Made by a program: the position numbers and the translations under genes
Shown here: positions 45,489 to 58,115 of the stretch, one piece after another
How positions within the stretch are numbered: the stretch's first letter is position 1
Layout: each line of letters opens with the position of its first letter
The notes under the pieces: generated by a model
What the model was told of the DNA's origin: nothing
The model's database searches: none
The model's input: the letters and a program-made list of their open reading frames with translations, nothing else
Assembly: GCA_963920635.1 (NCBI GenBank)
Contig: OY987299.1
Coordinates: 129,763,373 to 129,827,372 of the forward strand
DNA length: 64,000 bases
Direction of reading: 5' to 3'
Origin: Pseudeuparius sepicola
Lineage: Eukaryota; Arthropoda; Insecta; Coleoptera; Anthribidae

Positions 45489-46811
45489 ATATGTGATATT
45501 TTGACACGTTCTTACAATAAATCTAATGATAAAGATTCTTTTGAATTTGCAGAATTTATTAATAACAAACAAATCCCTAATTATCATGTTCTTATTAGTC
45601 TTGATGTCAAATCTCTTTTCACTAACATTCCAATAAATTTAATTGTTAACAGTATTAACAAACATTGGGACAATATTGAAGATAATTGTACAATCAACAA
45701 AGAAAAATTTATTGATATTTTGAATTTTATTTTTAACTCTAACCATTTTTCTTTTAACAATCAATATTACAAACAAATTTTTGGTACACCTATGGGTAAC
45801 TCAATTTCTCCTATTATTGCGCAGTATGTTATGGATGATTTATTAGATTGCTGTATTTCAAGACTTTCATATAACGTTATTTTTCTAAAAAAATATGTAG
45901 ATGATATTATATGTTGTATACCTTTCAATAAAATTGAAGAAACTTTAGATATCTTCAATAATTATAATCAATATTTACAATTTACAATAGAAATGGAAAC
46001 AAACAACACTATTCCTTTTTTGGACACTAAAATTATTAAACTTGCTAATAACACTCTAATTACTGATTGGTATATCAAACCGACTAACTCTAATAGATAC
46101 TTAAATTATCATTCTTATCATAGCAATAAAATGAAAACGAATCTTGTCTTGGCTTTAAAAAATAGAATAATAAAACTAGTTCATCCAACTTTACTGCATA
46201 ATAATTTAGTCAAAATTAAATCTATATTTTTGGATAATTCTTACCCTGAAAAATTCCTTAACAAATTACTTTTCAATACACGTCCCCACGAAATTTCAAA
46301 TAATGTTTATAATAATGATAATAATGATAATATTACTGCAATTCAAGAGGTTGATAATATTCCTGATCATTTCTTTTATAGGTCATTACCTTATATTAAA
46401 GAACTTACCCCTAAAATAACTAAAATTTTTAAAAATGAAAATGTTAAAATAGCTCTAAAAAATGTTAAATCGATTGGAAGTTTATACACAAAATTAAAAG
46501 ATAAGACACCTATAAATAACCAATCTAATGTTGTTTATTCAATACCTTGTAACAACTGTAATAATTCATATATTGGTCAAATATCACAAAATTTAAAAAA
46601 TAGAATTTCAGGACATAAAAGTGATGTCAAATTACAAAAAACTACTACTGCTTTAAGTGAACATGCTTTTATAACAGGTCATCATTTTAAATTTGACAAT
46701 GTTTCAATATTACATAGGGAAAAAATCTTATTAAAAGGTTATTTCTTGAAATGGTTGAAATTAATAATGATAACAAGTCTATTAATAAAAAAACAGACAT
46801 CAAAGATTTAA
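45489..46811 (+). pseudogene. PLE reverse transcriptase with GIY-YIG endonuclease, truncated and frameshifted
   Basis: The open frame starts after a stop at 45486 and has no ATG near its start, so the N-terminus is lost. In order it shows SLDVKSLFTNIP (RT motif A), GTPMGNSISP (motif B), YVDD (motif C, residues 132-135 counting from 45501), IPFLDTKI, and WYIKPTNSNRYLNYHS. The endonuclease region follows, with SIPCNNCNNSYIG, Arg368 and a GHKSD motif. PLEs use these activities for nicking and target-primed reverse transcription. One missing base in the A-run 46733-46736 shifts the last 30 codons. The family C-terminus continues in the next frame to a stop at 46880-46882. Codon use is strongly AT-biased. 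Confidence 0.9.
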
Positions 46812-47264
46812 GTTCCATATACTGTTTTATTTTATCTTTAAATAATTCTAATAACAATACATCTATTAATATTTCATTGTAACTCTTACATCTTATAATA
46901 ATTATATATAAAAATTTGGATTTCCAGAATGTTGTAACATAACCTTATATCAACTAAGGTTATTTCTAACCTTGTATCACACCAAGTTTTCTGGCACTTT
47001 TTGATGATAACCTAAAAAACATTTTTCTTATTATAAATTTATCTTTTGTTTTTTGAAACTAAATTACCTTATTAACAAAAAACAATTACAAACAAAATTG
47101 ACGGTATAAATTTTCACACGAAATTATGTAAAAACCTTTTTCTGGCCCTTTTAAACCTAAAATCTATCTGGTTTTAATATTGGTAAAAAACTTCAACATA
47201 ATTGTGAGAAAAAAATTTAAACCTTTTCTCAATATTTTCTAATAATTTAAATAATTTTCTAGCC

Positions 47265-47300
47265 CTGATGAAGGTCACGAAGTAGACCGAAAGCTTGGTA
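47265..47300 (+). ncRNA. hammerhead-ribozyme-like core in PLE 3' end
   Basis: CTGATGA (47265-47271), then an extra A, then the perfect stem GGTC/GACC around an 8-base loop, then GAAA (47289-47292). The order matches the conserved hammerhead core, which PLEs are known to carry in their pseudo-LTRs. The extra A at the stem-II junction and a weak stem III (AGC against GGT) make activity doubtful. Confidence 0.4.
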
Positions 47301-47375
47301 TTATAAAAAGAAGTTAATATATACCTTTCTGGCTGCAAAACTCGTTATTTTATCTACTAAGTAAAAAAATTATAA

Positions 47376-48640
47376 TAATATTAAGGGCCTCGCGTCGCCT
47401 AAGACTCGTCGGTTTTGTGCTGTTCCAAGTGACTTCATTTATACCATACCTGTAGTTCCCTCAACGAGGACAAAACGGGTCCCTATATACAGTGCCCGCC
47501 AAAAAGTCTGCACCATATGGGAAACATTTTTAGTAAACAACTTACGGAAAATTTGGTTGCGGCATCAGTTGACATAATCAAATGTTGTGACGTAGTCTCT
47601 TTTGTACGTATGTCAAATTTGACATTAATGAAAAAATGTCCGAAAAATGGGCTTATCAGATCAGCATGACAGAAATATTTGTGTATTTTTACAACCATTT
47701 ACTATAGAAAGAAGTTCGTAAATCGAATTTAGGTGTTTATCTGTAAAAATGAGATCAGTTTTGCAACAAGCGTGCTTCTTCAACAAGCCCTCATTTTATT
47801 TTTTTGCAAAAAAAGGAAAAGAAGAATATTTAGACCGTAAACTAAGTATTGTACAGTATGTATTCAGTCAATAAGTGTTTTAAATTACATAGGATCGACT
47901 TTTATGTATTAACAAATACGGAAAAGGGCAACAAAGGGCAAAATATGAAAACCGTAGTAGGCTCTTGAAATTTTGCACAGGGGTATAAAATTGCGAAAGA
48001 AACATATTTTTCTTATGACTTTTTTCGAAATTCGGTTAAATAAGCCCATTTTTCGGACATTTTTTTCATTAATGTCAAATTTCAAAAACTTTTTTGTTTG
48101 AACACATCCTATGATCGAAATGGGAGCTAAGTTCTATTTTGTATAATTATTATATTATTTTCCTGTACCACTTACATGCTTTTTTAACTATATAAAATTA
48201 GGATTGTAGGTACGAGTATAGTTGGTTGCATAATAGTGACTGATACGTCTGCCTTTACCATACCCTTAGATTTGGAGGTTTGGGTTTCGCCTTCGCTAAT
48301 CACAATTGCCTTTTATATTAATAGTGAAATTTGAACAATTTTGAAGGATTGCTTGTTATCTATTTTTGAAAACTGCGTGACGCTTAGGATCTATAGGCTT
48401 CTTGTGACGCCAAGTAGAGTTTTTTATGCTGTTTCAAGTGACTTTAGCAATATTATCTATACCTAGATCACTGTAGAATATGTAGACGATATAGCTTTAC
48501 TTAAATATACTTTTTAAAATAAATGTTTCTTTTTTCTTAAAAATTCTGATTTTTAAGAAAGAAATTTATGTAGACAATTCGCAATTTGAACATTTAGTAA
48601 GCTGTGTGAAATGTAGGTAGATACAATTTTTCACAATGGT
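47376..48640. other. decayed element with hairpin and shared motifs
   Basis: CAGTGCCCGCCAAAAAGTC at 47490 looks like a mariner/Tc1 tip. GACATTAATGAAAAAATGTC at about 47621 is mirrored at about 48045-48078, but no right tip is seen. GCTGTTTCAAGTGACTTTAG (48429) is the inverse of the 814-bp unit's end, and a weaker copy lies at 47418-47440. No gene is recognised. Confidence 0.5.
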
Positions 48641-49326
48641 TCCAGCTATTCACATCACCACACGTTATTTTTGGTTCGAAAGCAAACAAAACGCATAATT
48701 TTGCGAGGCGCAAGCAAAACATGTTCCACATTAATCAAACTAAACGAATGCCACGTTCAACAACCAATATCCATTGTATACTCGCAACGCGAAATTTTCA
48801 CCAAGCGACAGTTGCTGCTACCGCAGCCATTAGCCATCATTGTCGCTTGGACGCTACACGGCTGAGCATCTTCCCAGCTGGTATATCTACCCGCGTACAT
48901 CTAGAAAAAACGAGATTTATTCCCTCGCTCGGTAATTACACCCGCTTAATTCGTGTCCGGCTTGTGTTGGGTGGTTATTGATGGTGGTGAGGTGTTTGAG
49001 GTGTCTCCTTCTGCAACGAGATGCAGAAGATACAACCAGTGTAGCTACCGCGCCATGTTCTTCTTACGATAAATTGTGGGAAGAGAGAATCTACTGAGGG
49101 GGATATTAGTATTGAGTGTCGCACATGATACACTGTTAAGGCCAGGATCATTCTGAATGTCACTCTACAACATGTTCAAGATTTATTGGTGTTGGTGAAG
49201 GGGTTCGTCCACTCCACTGTTATTATCTGGTTTTAGTATCAACAAATCTATTATCCTTTGTTGCCTATGCATAAGAAACCAACCCTAATACCTGTACACG
49301 ATATTGCCAATCTAGTTCAAGTTATA
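48641..49326. other. unique sequence
   Basis: Balanced-composition sequence without repeats or element ends. Open frames on both strands are short and unrecognised. It may be host unique DNA. Confidence 0.35.
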
Positions 49327-50019
49327 CAGGGTGAGTCACATCTAAAGTCAGAGCCGAAAACACAAGGTAGAACTCGCTAAAATAAGCACATATGCTTAAT
49401 AAACATTAGCCCAAAAAAGCTTGGTTCTCCATATACAGCGTGTTGAAAATTTTCCAAAAATAACATATTTTTTTAATTTCTTTCGATCCCAACTAAATTT
49501 GGTACACATTATACACTGGACGGTTGCCATTTTGTGGAATAATTTGACCCCGTTCCGATCACCAGCGGCGTAGGTACAAATAGTTACTGTAAATAATTGT
49601 AGAAAAAAAGTAGTACGGCCGTGTGCAAAACCAAAAATTTTGCCTTTTTTGGATAGCCCATTTAATTTGGAACAAAAAGTGCCTCTTGGTATTTTTTTTA
49701 TTTCTGGTACAGTTTCTTCGTAATTTCGGATTTTTTAAACTAGTGTCAAGGTGATTATGCTGGCATTTTAAATAAAATTATTTGTATCTACCCCAGTAAA
49801 CACAGATCAGTTGAATTTAGGTTGATTTAACGTTATGGCCGTAGAAATAACGTTACACGTTGTTTTTGAAACGTTCACATTTGCGTTACATTAACAACGG
49901 TTGCAAAATCAACCTCAAAAATACCTTGCTAAAACTGTATTAAAATAACGTCATATCAAATTCTTCCACATAGAAAGTTGATAGACCGTTCCTCTTTATA
50001 TATTTTTAAACTTAGGACT

Positions 50020-53000
50020 TTATGGTTTTCATTTCAACGTTTAAATAACTTAATTAAAACAGTTTGTAATCAACACGGAGAACATTAACCCTTTTACGAC
50101 GTTGCTATTGCTGCACTTTTAAACTCGTAATATTACGGTTTTATTATTAACGTTATACTAATGTTACTTAAACCAACTGTTTTTCAACGTTTCTACTGTT
50201 GCACTGTTAAATTAATTCACAATATGGTTTTCCTTTCAACGTTTAAATAACTTAATTAAAACAGTTTGTAATCAACTCGGTATACATCAACCCTTTTACG
50301 AGGTTGATATTGCTGCACTTTTAACCTCGTCACATTTTGGTTTTGTTATCAACGTTATACTAATGTTACTGAAACACCCTGTTTGAAATAGTTATTTAAC
50401 CAACTGTTTTTCAACGTTTCCACTGTTGCACTGTTCAGTTTATTCACATTATGGTTTTCATTTCAACGTTTAAATAACTTAATTAAAACAGATTGTGAAC
50501 AACACGGAGTACATCAACCCTTTTACGACGTTGCTATTGCTGCACTTTTAAACTCGTAACATTATGGTTTTATTATCAACGTTATACTAATGTTACTGAA
50601 ACACCCTGTTTGAAATAGTTATTTAAACAACTGTTTTTCAACGTTTCTACTGTTGCACTGTTCAGTATATTCACGTTATGGCTTACATTTCAACGTTTAA
50701 ATAACCTAACTAAAACAACTTGTATTCAACACGAAGTACATCAACCCTTTTACGACGTTGATATTGCTGCATTTTTAAACTCGTAACATTATGGTTTTAT
50801 TATCAACGTTATGCTAATGTTACTGACACACCCTGATTGAAATAATTATTTAACCCACTGTTTTTCAACATTTCTACTGTTGCACTGTTAAATTAATTCA
50901 TAATATGGTTTTTATTTCAACGTTTAAATAACTTAATTAAAACCGTTTGTAATCAACTCGGTATATATCAACCCTTTTGCGACGTTGCTATTGCTGCACT
51001 TTTAAACTCGTCACATTTTGGTTTTATTATCGACGTTATATTAATGCTATTGAAACACCCTGTTTGAATTAGTTATTTAACCAACTGATTTTTAACGTTT
51101 CTACTGTTGCACTGTTAAATTAATTCACAATATGGTTTTCATTTCAACGTTTAAATAACTTAATTAAAACAGTTTGTAATCAACTCTGTATACATCAACC
51201 CTTTTACGACGTTGATATTGCTGCACTTTTAACCTCGTCACATTTTGGTTTTGTTATCAAACACCCTGTTTGAAATAGTTATTAACCAACTGTCTTTCAA
51301 CGTTTCTACTGTTGCACTGTTAAATTAATTCACAATATGGTATTCATTTCAACGTTTAAATAACTTAATTAAAACAGTTTGTAATCAACTCGGAGAACAT
51401 TAACCCTTTTACGACGTTGCTATTGCTGCACTTTTAAACTCGTAATATTACGGTTTTATTATTAACGTTATACTAATGTTACTGAAACACCCTGTTTGAA
51501 ATAGTTATTAAACCAACTGTTTTTCAACGTTTCTACTGTTGCACTGTTAAATTAATTCACAATATGGTTTTCATTTCAACGTTTAAATAACTTAATTAAA
51601 ACAGTTTGTAATCAACTCTGTATACATCAACCCTTTTACGGCGTTGATATTGCTGCACTTTTAACCTCGTCACATTTTGGTTTTGTTATCAAACACCCTG
51701 TTTGAAATAGTTATTAACCAACTGTCTTTCAACGTTTCTACTGTTGCACTGTTAAATTAATTCACAATATGGTATTCATTTCAACGTTTAAATAACCTAA
51801 TTAAAACAGTTTGTAATCAACTCGGTATACACCAACCCTTTTACGACGTTGATATTCCTGCACTTTTAACCTCGTCACATTTTGGTTTTGTTATCAACGT
51901 TATACTAATGTTACTGAAACACCCTGTTTGAAATAGTTATTTAACCAACTGTTTTTCAACGTTTCCACTGTTGCACTGTTCAGTTTATTCACATTATAGT
52001 TTTCATTTCAACGTTTAAATAACTTAATTAAAACAGATTGTGAACAACACGGAGTACATCAACCCTTTTACAACGTTGCTATTGCTGCACTTTTAAACTC
52101 GTAACATTATGGTTTTATTATCAACGTTATACTAATGTTACTGAAGCACCCTGTTTGAAATAGTTATTTAACCAACTGATTTTCAACGTTTCCACTTTTG
52201 CACTGTTCAGTTTGTTCACATTATGGTTTTCATTTCAACGTTTAAATAACTTAATTAAAACAGATTGTGAACAACACGGAGTACATCAACCCCTTTACGA
52301 CGTTGCTATTGCTGCACTTTTAAACTCGTAATATTTTGGTTTTATTATCAACGTTATACTAATGTTATTGAAACACCCTGTTTGAATTAGTTATTTAAAC
52401 AACTGTTTTTTAACGTTTCTACTGTTGCACTGTTAAATTAATTCACAATATGGTTTTCATTTCAACGTTTAAATAACTTAATTAAAACAATTTGTAATCA
52501 ACTCTTTATACATAAACCCTTTTACGAAGTTGATATTGCTGCACTTTTAACCACGTCACATTTTGGTTTTGTTATCAACGTTATACTAATGTAACTGAAA
52601 GACCCTGTTTGAAATAGTTAGTTAACCAACTGATTTTCAACGTTTCCACGGTTGCACTGTTCAGTTTGTTCACATTATAGTTTTCATTTCAACGTTTAAA
52701 TAACTTAATTAAAACAGATTGTGAACAACACAGAGTACATCAACCCCTTTACGACGTTGCTATTGCTGCACTTTTAAACTCGTAACATTATGGTTTTATT
52801 ATCAACGTTATACTAATGTTACTGAAACACCCTGTTTGAAATAGTTATTTAACCAACTTTTTTCAACGTTTCTCCTGTTGCACTGTTCAGTATATTCACG
52901 TTATGGCTTTCATTTCAACGTTTAAATAACCTAATTAAAACAGCTTGTATTCATCACGAAGTACATCAACCCTTTTACGACGTTGATATTGCTGCATTTT

Positions 53001-53588
53001 TAAACTCGTAATATTATGGTTTTATTATCAACGTTATACTAATGTTACTGACACACCCTGTTTGAAATAATTATTTAACCCACTGTTTTTCAACATTTCT
53101 ACTGTTGCAGTGTTAAATTAATTCATAATATGGTTTTCATTTCAACGTTTAAATAACTTAATTAAAACCGTTTGTAATTAACTCGGTATATATATCAACC
53201 CTTTTGCGACCTTGCTATTGCTGCACTTTCAAACTCGTCACATTTTGGTTTTATTATCAACGTTATACTAATATTATTGAAACACCCTGTTTGAATTAGT
53301 TATTTAACCAACTGTTTTTGAACGTTTCTATTGATGCACTGTTCAGTGTATTCACATTGTGGTTTTTATTTCAACGTTTAAATAACCTAATTAAAACAGT
53401 TTGTCATCAACTCGGAGTACATCAACCCTTTTACGCCGTTGCTCTTGCTGCACTTTTAAACTCGTAACATTATTGTTTTGTTATTAATGTTATACTAATG
53501 TTACTGAAACACCCTGTTTGAAATAGTTAATTAACCAATTGTTTATCAATGTTTCTACTGCTGCACTGTTAAATTTATTCTCTATAGA
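50020..53588. repeat. satellite array 1, about 226-bp unit, roughly 16 copies
   Basis: TTTCAACGTTTAAATAAC recurs about every 204-229 bp (for example near 50036, 50237, 50462, 50689 ... 53368). Each unit is two related halves of about 113 bp: one starts ACGTTTCTACTGTTGCACTG, the other ACGTTGATATTGCTGCACTT. Four ACGTT words per unit recur at roughly half-monomer spacing. The units are clearly diverged, with small indels. Confidence 0.95.
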
Positions 53589-55904
53589 TCAGGAGATATT
53601 TACAGATTTTTGGATGTGATTGGTTTAAAATAGAAAATCCTCAGAAAACCATAGGCATAAGTACCGTTAGCGTGTTCTCAAAGTGTTATTATTGTTACGT
53701 AAACTTGTATTTACCAATGATAAGTATGTAAGTTCTTGTTGTAAAGGTGCTGATGAAGAGCTGGCATTCCGTTCGCGCATGCCCAAGTGCAGTTTACATT
53801 GAATGTTATTAAATAATTTATTCTATTTATTCGTAAGTAATATCATAAGGACATCTAATTTTTCCGAAAAAAATCGAAAAAACACGTTGCTAAGTAATAT
53901 TTTAACAAGAAGCATGAGTGCTGGTGGCAACAAAAATCCGAGTCAAAGACGAGGATTTTTGCACAGGAAAAATTAGATTCCCGAATGGTATTTGACAAGA
54001 CTATTTCATGAGTAACAGATTATTCTGCATACACATAGCTTACAAAACATACTACCTATTATTGTACAACAGCTGTCAAGTTTTGCCCCGGGTATACTCG
54101 AAAAAAACTGCTGACAGGTTCTGTCACAGTTTTTCCATCTAGAAACCATCTGTAATTCAAAGTTGCGCGTTTGTGATTGGTGGAAATTAAGACGAGGGAA
54201 ATAGTCAATATAAACTGTAGATACTTGTGCATTCGTAAACGGTATTCCATTTTTTCTTCAGCAGTTTTATAACAAGAACTTGCATATAAAGTACTTATCA
54301 TTGGAAGCCAGTACGGAAATTGTTTTTCAAATACACGTTCACGTGACCATACTAACTCTTTGGGCTCACGATAAAGGTATGCCTATGTTTTTCAGGGGAA
54401 TTATTGTTTTGAAACACATGATCTTTGATAATATGTACCTACTTCATCATGCATCATGTTCCACGCCGGTTTCCGAAGCAACAATTATTTATATTTTACA
54501 ATTCTTATATTTTATAGGTATTTAATTTGTTACAAGTCGCTAAAATAGGTATATGTACCTAATCAAGTACCTAAAAAAAGTGTTTATTTCATTTGCTCGG
54601 CGGCCTGAAATATTTCTCTGATTGAAACGGTTTTTAACGTAAATGTTTAGTTTATTAATTTTACTATAAGAATTTTGACAGTTTTATTTTGACCAATCGG
54701 AAACTAGATGCGCGCGTCGGCGTTCGGCGGCGGCGACGCGCTGACCTGGCGAATAAAGGAGGGCGCCCACGTCGCGCACCCAATCGATTCCGGCTCGGAA
54801 CGGCAACGCTAAAGTAAGTAGGTATGTATTTGTACAGTTATTATATATTTAAAAAATCCATGGTTGTTGATACATCTGAGCTTTTTAAAATAAGGGACAA
54901 AAGTAATGTTTTAACAATAAATAGCATTCAATTGCCGCTCCTATAAAAAAGCAGGTATAATAAACTTGGATTTTTGACAGCAGTGAACACATTAGCTGAA
55001 CTAGGTTTGTAGGTTGTACCTACTGCTTTGGAACGGCCAGCATACTTCAGAAGGTAAGTACTTTTGCGAATGGTCTTCGGTAAAAACAATGTTTTTATCT
55101 CTTTTATAGGTAGGTTATTCAGTGGTTTGTAGTTTGCATGAAAATGGCAACCGATTCAAACTACTCATTTTTCACTTATTATTTACCTACATATTTTTAA
55201 CTTGGTTGATATTGCTGTGGTCCTCAGGCAATGCCCGTGTTTAATTTCGTGCCGATAGCATGTCAAATGCCAAGCAGAATTGAGTCGTTCGGTGCGCGCC
55301 CTCCTTAATAACGTCCTTGCCGAGCCGCCGCACTACGCCGGCGCGGCCAAACGACAGGCCGGCACGATACACTACGGATTTCAATTTTAACTGTTAAGAA
55401 GTGAAGCAGTGCGAAGCTCTCGAGACCGGTGACCGGTAAGTAAAACGTGCTGGGTAGGCAGACTGGTTATTTCTGGCAGCAAATGAAATAGATTCCAATC
55501 GACCCTGTACTTTTGTAGCCTGTCTGTCACTACAATCCGTAAAACGGGCGATCCTATTTTGTAGTACGTAGGTATTTGTGCATCCGCCATCTTGGCATCT
55601 TGAGACTTGAGAGTCCAGTCGTCCAGTCTGCCGTACAATAGAATAATATACTACGACTAGATTATTCTATTATTATGCTACCTACTTACTACCATAAAAT
55701 AATCATGAGCGTGAAAGTAGCGGGGCAGTGTCACGCACGGAGGGTTGCAATTCGATTTTTAATCATAGTGTTTGCCTTAGGTAGGTATATCAGTTTAGGT
55801 ATGAGTGTTTAAGCAGTAAAAATTCAACAACAAGTTCACCTACCCCATTGTAATAAAAATAATACTTACTACAGAGTGATCTAAATGATCCGTCCGTATA
55901 TAGT
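53589..55904. other. non-repetitive core of the 11-kb element, with two GC-rich islands
   Basis: Islands lie at 54700-54830 and 55230-55450. GGAGGGCGCC at about 54758 is mirrored by GGCGCGCCCTCC-like sequence at about 55297. GTAAGTAGGT (54814) and GTAAGTAAAA (55437) fit splice donors. They could be promoter and first-exon regions belonging to the element or to captured host DNA. No long open frame is seen. Confidence 0.45.
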
Positions 55905-55975
55905 AGGTATTCATATTACCCCTCTTTCACCTCTATAAGTATTCAAAAACATTAATAAATAGCCCGCTTAGTTAT
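55905..55975. repeat. separated piece of the 148-bp repeat
   Basis: CCCCTCTTTCACCTCTATAA...CATTAATAAATAGCCC matches the unit at 57298-58110. It shows that array 2 lies inside that repeat family. Confidence 0.8.
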
Positions 55976-55980
55976 ACTAC

Positions 55981-57299
55981 TATACGTTATACTAATGTTA
56001 CTGAAACTCCCTATATGAAATGGTTATTTAACCAATTGTTTTTCAACGTTTTCACTGTTGCACTGTTAAATTTATTCACATTACCGTTTTCATATCAATG
56101 TTTAAGTAACTTAATTAAAACAGTTTGTAATCAACTCGGTATACATCAACCCTTTTACGACGTTGTTATTGCTGCACTTTTAAACTCGTAACATTTCGGT
56201 TTTATTATCAACGTTATACTAATGTTACTGAAACACCCTGTTTGAAATAGTTATTTAACCAACTGTTTTTCAACGTTTCTACTCTTGCACCATCGAGTTT
56301 ATTCACATTATGGTTTCCATTTCAACGTATAAATAACCTAATTAAAACAGAGTTTGTAATCAACTCTGAGTACATCAATCCTTTTACGACGTTGCTATTG
56401 CTGTACTTTTAAACTCGTAACATTATGGTATTATTATCAATGTTATAATAATGTTACTAAAACACCCGGTCAAGATAGTTATTTAACCAACTGTTTTTCA
56501 ACGTTTCTACTGTTGCACTCTTAAATTTATTTACATTATGGTTTTCATTTTAGCGTTTAAATAACTTAACAAAAGAGTTTGTAATCAACTGGGTATGCAT
56601 CAACCCTTTTACGACGTTGTTATTCCTGCACTTTTAAACTCGTAACATTTAGGTTTTATTATCAACGTTATATTAATATTGCTGAGACACCCTGTTTGAA
56701 ATAGTTATTTAACCAATTATTGTTTTTCAACGTTTCTGCTTTTGCATCATAGAGTTTATTCACATTATGGTTTCTATTTCAACGTTTAAGTAACCTAATT
56801 AAAACAGTTTGTCATCAACTCGGAGTACATCAACCCTTTTACGACGTTGCTATTACTGCAGTTTTAAACTCGTAACATTATGGTTTTATTATCAATGTTA
56901 TACTAATGTTAATAAAACACCCTGTTAAAATAGTTATTTAACCCAACTGTTTTTCAACGTTTCTGCTGTTGCACTGTTAAATTTATTCACATTATGGTTT
57001 TCATTTTAACGCTTAAATAACTTAACTAAAACAGTTTGTAATCAACTCGGTATACATAAACCTTTTTACGACGTTGTTATTGCTTCACATTTAAACTTGT
57101 AACATTTCGGTTTTATTATCAACGTTATACTAATGTTGCTGAAACACCCTGTTTGAAATAGTTATTTAAACAACTGTTTTTCAACGCATCTACTCTTGCA
57201 CTATCGAGTTTATTCACATTATGGTTTCCATTTCAACGTTTAAATAACCTAATTAAAACAGTTTGTCATAAACTCGGAGTACATCAACCCTTTTACGAC
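55981..57299. repeat. satellite array 2, the same 226-bp unit, about 6 copies
   Basis: The same dimeric unit as array 1 in the same orientation, with recurrences near 56094, 56321, 56553, 56777, 57002 and 57233. Both edges join the 148-bp repeat (CCCCTCTTTCACCTCTATA at 55915 and 57299), so the array was inserted or exchanged into it. Confidence 0.92.
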
Positions 57300-58115
57300 C
57301 CCTCTTTCACCTCTATATTAAAAAAAAATAATAATAAATAGCCCAATCACTTAGTTATTTTAACTTGCATGATTTTTTTTTCAGAAAATAGATCCTTCCA
57401 ATCTCCTCTACAAACCCCCAAAAGCTCAGAATTTGCTGCCGTCAACTTACCCTTCTTTCACCCCTATATTCACAAATTTCAAAATATCGCACAACTGATT
57501 ATTTTAACTTTCACGAAAAATTTTCTTTCAGAAAATAGATCCTACTAATCTCCTATACAACCCTCAAGATCTCAGAATTTCCTGCCCACATTCTTACCCC
57601 TCTTCTACCCCTAGATTCAAAAACATTAATAAATCTTCAAATCGCTTATTTTAACATGCATGAAAAAGTCGTTTGAGAAAATAGATGCTATTAGTTTCCT
57701 CTACGCACCCTCAAGTGCTCAGAATTTGCTGCCTACATTCTTACCCCTCTTCTACCCCTAATATTTCAAAAACATTAATAAATCGTTCAATCGCTTATTT
57801 TAACTTGCATAAAAAAATTTCTTTCAGAAAATAGATCCTATTAACCTTCTCTACAAATCCTTAAGAGCTCAGAATTTGCTTTCCTCATATTACCCCTCTT
57901 TCATCCCTATATTCAAAAACATTAATAAATAGCCCAATCGCTTAATTATTTTACCTTGCATGTTTTTTTTTTTTTTCAGAAAACAGATCCTACTAATCTC
58001 CTCTACACACCCCCAAGAGATCAGAATTTGCCGCCCTCAATCATACCCCTATATTCAAAAACTAAAACTAAATCGCCCAAACGCTTATTTTAACATGCTT
58101 GAGAAATAAATCCTA
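57300..58115. repeat. tandem repeat, about 148-bp unit, 5-6 copies
   Basis: CAGAAAATAGATCCTA-type segments recur near 57382, 57529, 57677, 57826 and 57976. Each is preceded by TTTAACTTGCATG and a T-run, and followed by CTCCTCTACAAACCC and TTACCCCTCTT. The pyrimidine run plus CAG resembles a splice acceptor in most units. Confidence 0.92.

Larger units (their letters stand above)
45406..47362 (+). mobile_element. Penelope-like element (5'-truncated coding region)
   Basis: AAAAAAATTATAA flanks it at 45393-45405 and 47363-47375, although this is AT-rich and so weak by itself. TTTTACTTAGTAGATAAAAT at 45428 recurs in inverse orientation at about 47347-47366, matching the inverted pseudo-LTR habit of PLEs. 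The coding region covers RT and GIY-YIG, and the 3' region has a hammerhead-like core at 47265-47292. Confidence 0.82.

Noticed and set aside
50060..53520. Multiple mariner tips from the ACACCCTGTTTG words in the satellite
   Set aside because: They occur once per unit as part of the repeat and have no mirrored partners or TA flanks.
54059..54301. 80-codon minus-strand frame as a gene
   Set aside because: No family recognised and no ATG context or splice signals that support it.
50020..58115. CRISPR-like regular repeats
   Set aside because: The units are 148-226 bp, contiguous and diverged, without unique spacers. This is eukaryotic satellite DNA.
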